Assembly: GCA_947253655.1 (NCBI GenBank)
Contig: CAMYAE010000016.1
Span: forward strand, 1-44,107
Origin: an uncultured Bacteroidales bacterium
GTDB lineage: Bacteria; Bacteroidota; Bacteroidia; Bacteroidales; UBA932
DNA length: 44,107 nucleotides
Reading direction: 5' to 3'
The number at the start of each line of letters is the position of its first letter. Within the stretch, counting starts at the first letter, position 1. The notes under the pieces were generated by a model. The model saw only the letters and a program-made list of their open reading frames with translations, was not told the DNA's origin and made no database searches. Positions 43,171-44,107 of this stretch are shown here, one piece after another. The position numbers and the translations under genes are program-made.

Positions 43171-43251
43171 ACTTCTATCTTGACTTTGCACTTTTCGAAA
43201 AAGTACATCATTTCACAGAAATAAGCACATTGCCATAATAGACGTCAGATT

Positions 43252-43299
43252 TGTCATCTCGAACGAAGTGAGAGATCTGCACAGTGAGAGATCTGTACA
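43252..43299. repeat. Related interspersed repeat with a 16-bp tandem duplication
   Basis: TGTCATCTCGAACGAAGTG and the following AGATCTGC resemble the unit at 16207-16295. Inside it a 16-bp segment (43268-43283 and 43284-43299, GTGAGAGATCTG core) is repeated in tandem with one mismatch. The 215 bases between the element and the last gene hold only this and a short GAGGCA/TGCCTC hairpin (43354-43370). Confidence 0.6.
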
Positions 43300-43402
43300 A
43301 ACGCACCAACGGTATTCGTTTCGACAGACGCATACGACCTTATCACCACACCGGAGGCATTTGCTGCCTCAGATGATAGGAGAAAAGCAAGCGGAGAAGT
43401 AA

Positions 43403-44107
43403 TTAAAAAGCCAAGACACAACGCACAATTGTCTTATGCCGCATCTTAACATCATAGGAAAACCAAATCGTTTTGGAGGAAAAAGACACATTAAAAAATA
43501 ATCCAGCATTGCTATCAGACGATGATGAATAATCATAGCTCTTAATGAATTTGCCAGCATTGCTAAACTCCTTGAATGCATTATTTAGATTATTATAGAC
43601 AGTTTCCTGGTCATCTTTTATTGAAAGAGACGCCTTTTCTCTCTCTGCGTTGAATAATTGAGAGGAAAAACTAAGACCTCCTATCCCATTTTCGCTCAGC
43701 AAATCACCCCATTCTCCGATACTCGGCATATACCATTCGGTAGTCATGGAAGGTGTCTCTTGCTTCTGTCTGTAGTACTTTACTTGTTCAAAAGCAGGAT
43801 AATCACTAAGATTTTTTGTAGATAAGACCGTGTTTGTTATAGAATAACCGTCATAACTGTATCTATACGCATCTCCCACATAAAAATTAGGGTCAATTAC
43901 TCCCCTTTTCAGAGACCAGACTACCGGGAGACCAACATCATTAGGAGCCATTACCAAGCCCCTGGCATCCCGACCGAGTTTTGCTTTGACAGAGGCTCCT
44001 ACTCTGTCCTGAGAATTATACCTTAAAACTACAACGCCTATGGCATTATCCATTTGATATTCGGACAAAAAATTACCGGGAGTCAGACACTTACCGTCCT
44101 TTAGCAT
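43403..44107 (-). CDS. FISUMP-like surface/secreted protein, 3' part only
   Basis: At least 234 residues are present; the frame reaches the window edge, where an ATG happens to sit, so the true start is probably outside. The segment TEWYMPSIGEWGDLL and the terminal VRCVLAF fit the FISUMP (Fibrobacter succinogenes major paralogous) / DUF1566-like domain of secreted or lipid-anchored Bacteroidota proteins. Repeats of aromatic and glycine residues suggest a beta-rich fold. No signal peptide is visible because the 5' part is cut. Function unknown. Confidence 0.6.
   Translation of the reverse strand: MLKDGKCLTPGNFLSEYQMDNAIGVVVLRYNSQDRVGASVKAKLGRDARGLVMAPNDVGLPVVWSLKRGVIDPNFYVGDAYRYSYDGYSITNTVLSTKNLSDYPAFEQVKYYRQKQETPSMTTEWYMPSIGEWGDLLSENGIGGLSFSSQLFNAEREKASLSIKDDQETVYNNLNNAFKEFSNAGKFIKSYDYSSSSDSNAGLFFNVSFSSKTIWFSYDVKMRHKTIVRCVLAF

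Larger units (their letters stand above)
42729..43187 (-). mobile_element. Internally deleted IS30-like element
   Basis: The ends are 23-bp imperfect terminal inverted repeats (42729-42751 and 43165-43187), both with AAAGTCA at the outer end and AAGTGCAACA at the inner end. Inside lies a 96-residue ORF built from the two ends of an IS30 transposase. The total length of about 460 bp is far below a full IS30 (1.0-1.2 kb), so this copy cannot move by itself but could be mobilised in trans. Target-site duplications are not obvious. Confidence 0.75.

Overview
This is a chromosomal segment from an anaerobic member of the Bacteroidota, most likely the order Bacteroidales. The evidence is promoter-like TAnnTTTG boxes, start codons without Shine-Dalgarno sequences, a TonB-dependent receptor paired with a surface lipoprotein, a type IX secretion (T9SS) sorting domain, a PorV/PorQ-like barrel, and an Rnf complex in the order B-C-D-G-E-A. 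Genus cannot be named from sequence alone.

Layout. 1-565: no intact gene, only a frameshifted coding remnant. 566-1916: a Fic protein (minus strand) with an operator-like inverted repeat at its own promoter. 2093-2166: tRNA-Arg(TCT). 2212-3304: YjbR-like and PPC/DUF296 genes (minus). 3422-4884: a two-gene membrane/secreted unit (plus). 5139-11647: a complete histidine-degradation operon (plus): fused FTCD, hutU, hutH, hutI. 11719-16051: a TonB-dependent receptor and a beta-helix lipoprotein (minus). 16207-16420: repeats and a terminator. 16443-25895 (minus): zinc-ribbon protein, dnaB, DUF3108 protein, RseC-like protein, rnfBCDGEA and a small outer-membrane barrel, read as one tightly packed run. 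25954-28243 (minus): a MerR-like regulator and two M23 peptidases. 28386-34158 (plus): alaS, an unusual LptG-Fmt fusion and thiamine pyrophosphokinase, overlapping by one base each. 34222-38351 (plus): malic enzyme, a fused NapH-like polyferredoxin, and a Tat-type aldo/keto reductase with ferredoxin clusters. 38357-42635 (minus): a hypothetical secreted protein, a subtilase with a T9SS sorting domain, and a PorV/PorQ-like barrel. 42729-43187: an internally deleted IS30-like element with terminal inverted repeats. 43403-44107: the 3' part of a FISUMP-like protein, cut by the window edge.

How it works together. The hut genes turn histidine into glutamate and a one-carbon unit on folate. The Rnf complex couples ferredoxin oxidation to NAD+ reduction and ion pumping; malic enzyme and the polyferredoxin/aldo-keto reductase pair add further redox chemistry. 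The most unusual items are the single-ORF LptG-Fmt fusion, the subtilase carrying both a lipobox and a T9SS domain, the RnfB tail made of near-identical 18-residue repeats, the polyferredoxin fusion, the deleted IS30 element with a G/C hairpin next to one end, and the putative self-operator of the Fic gene. I saw no clear unknown defence system or CRISPR array.
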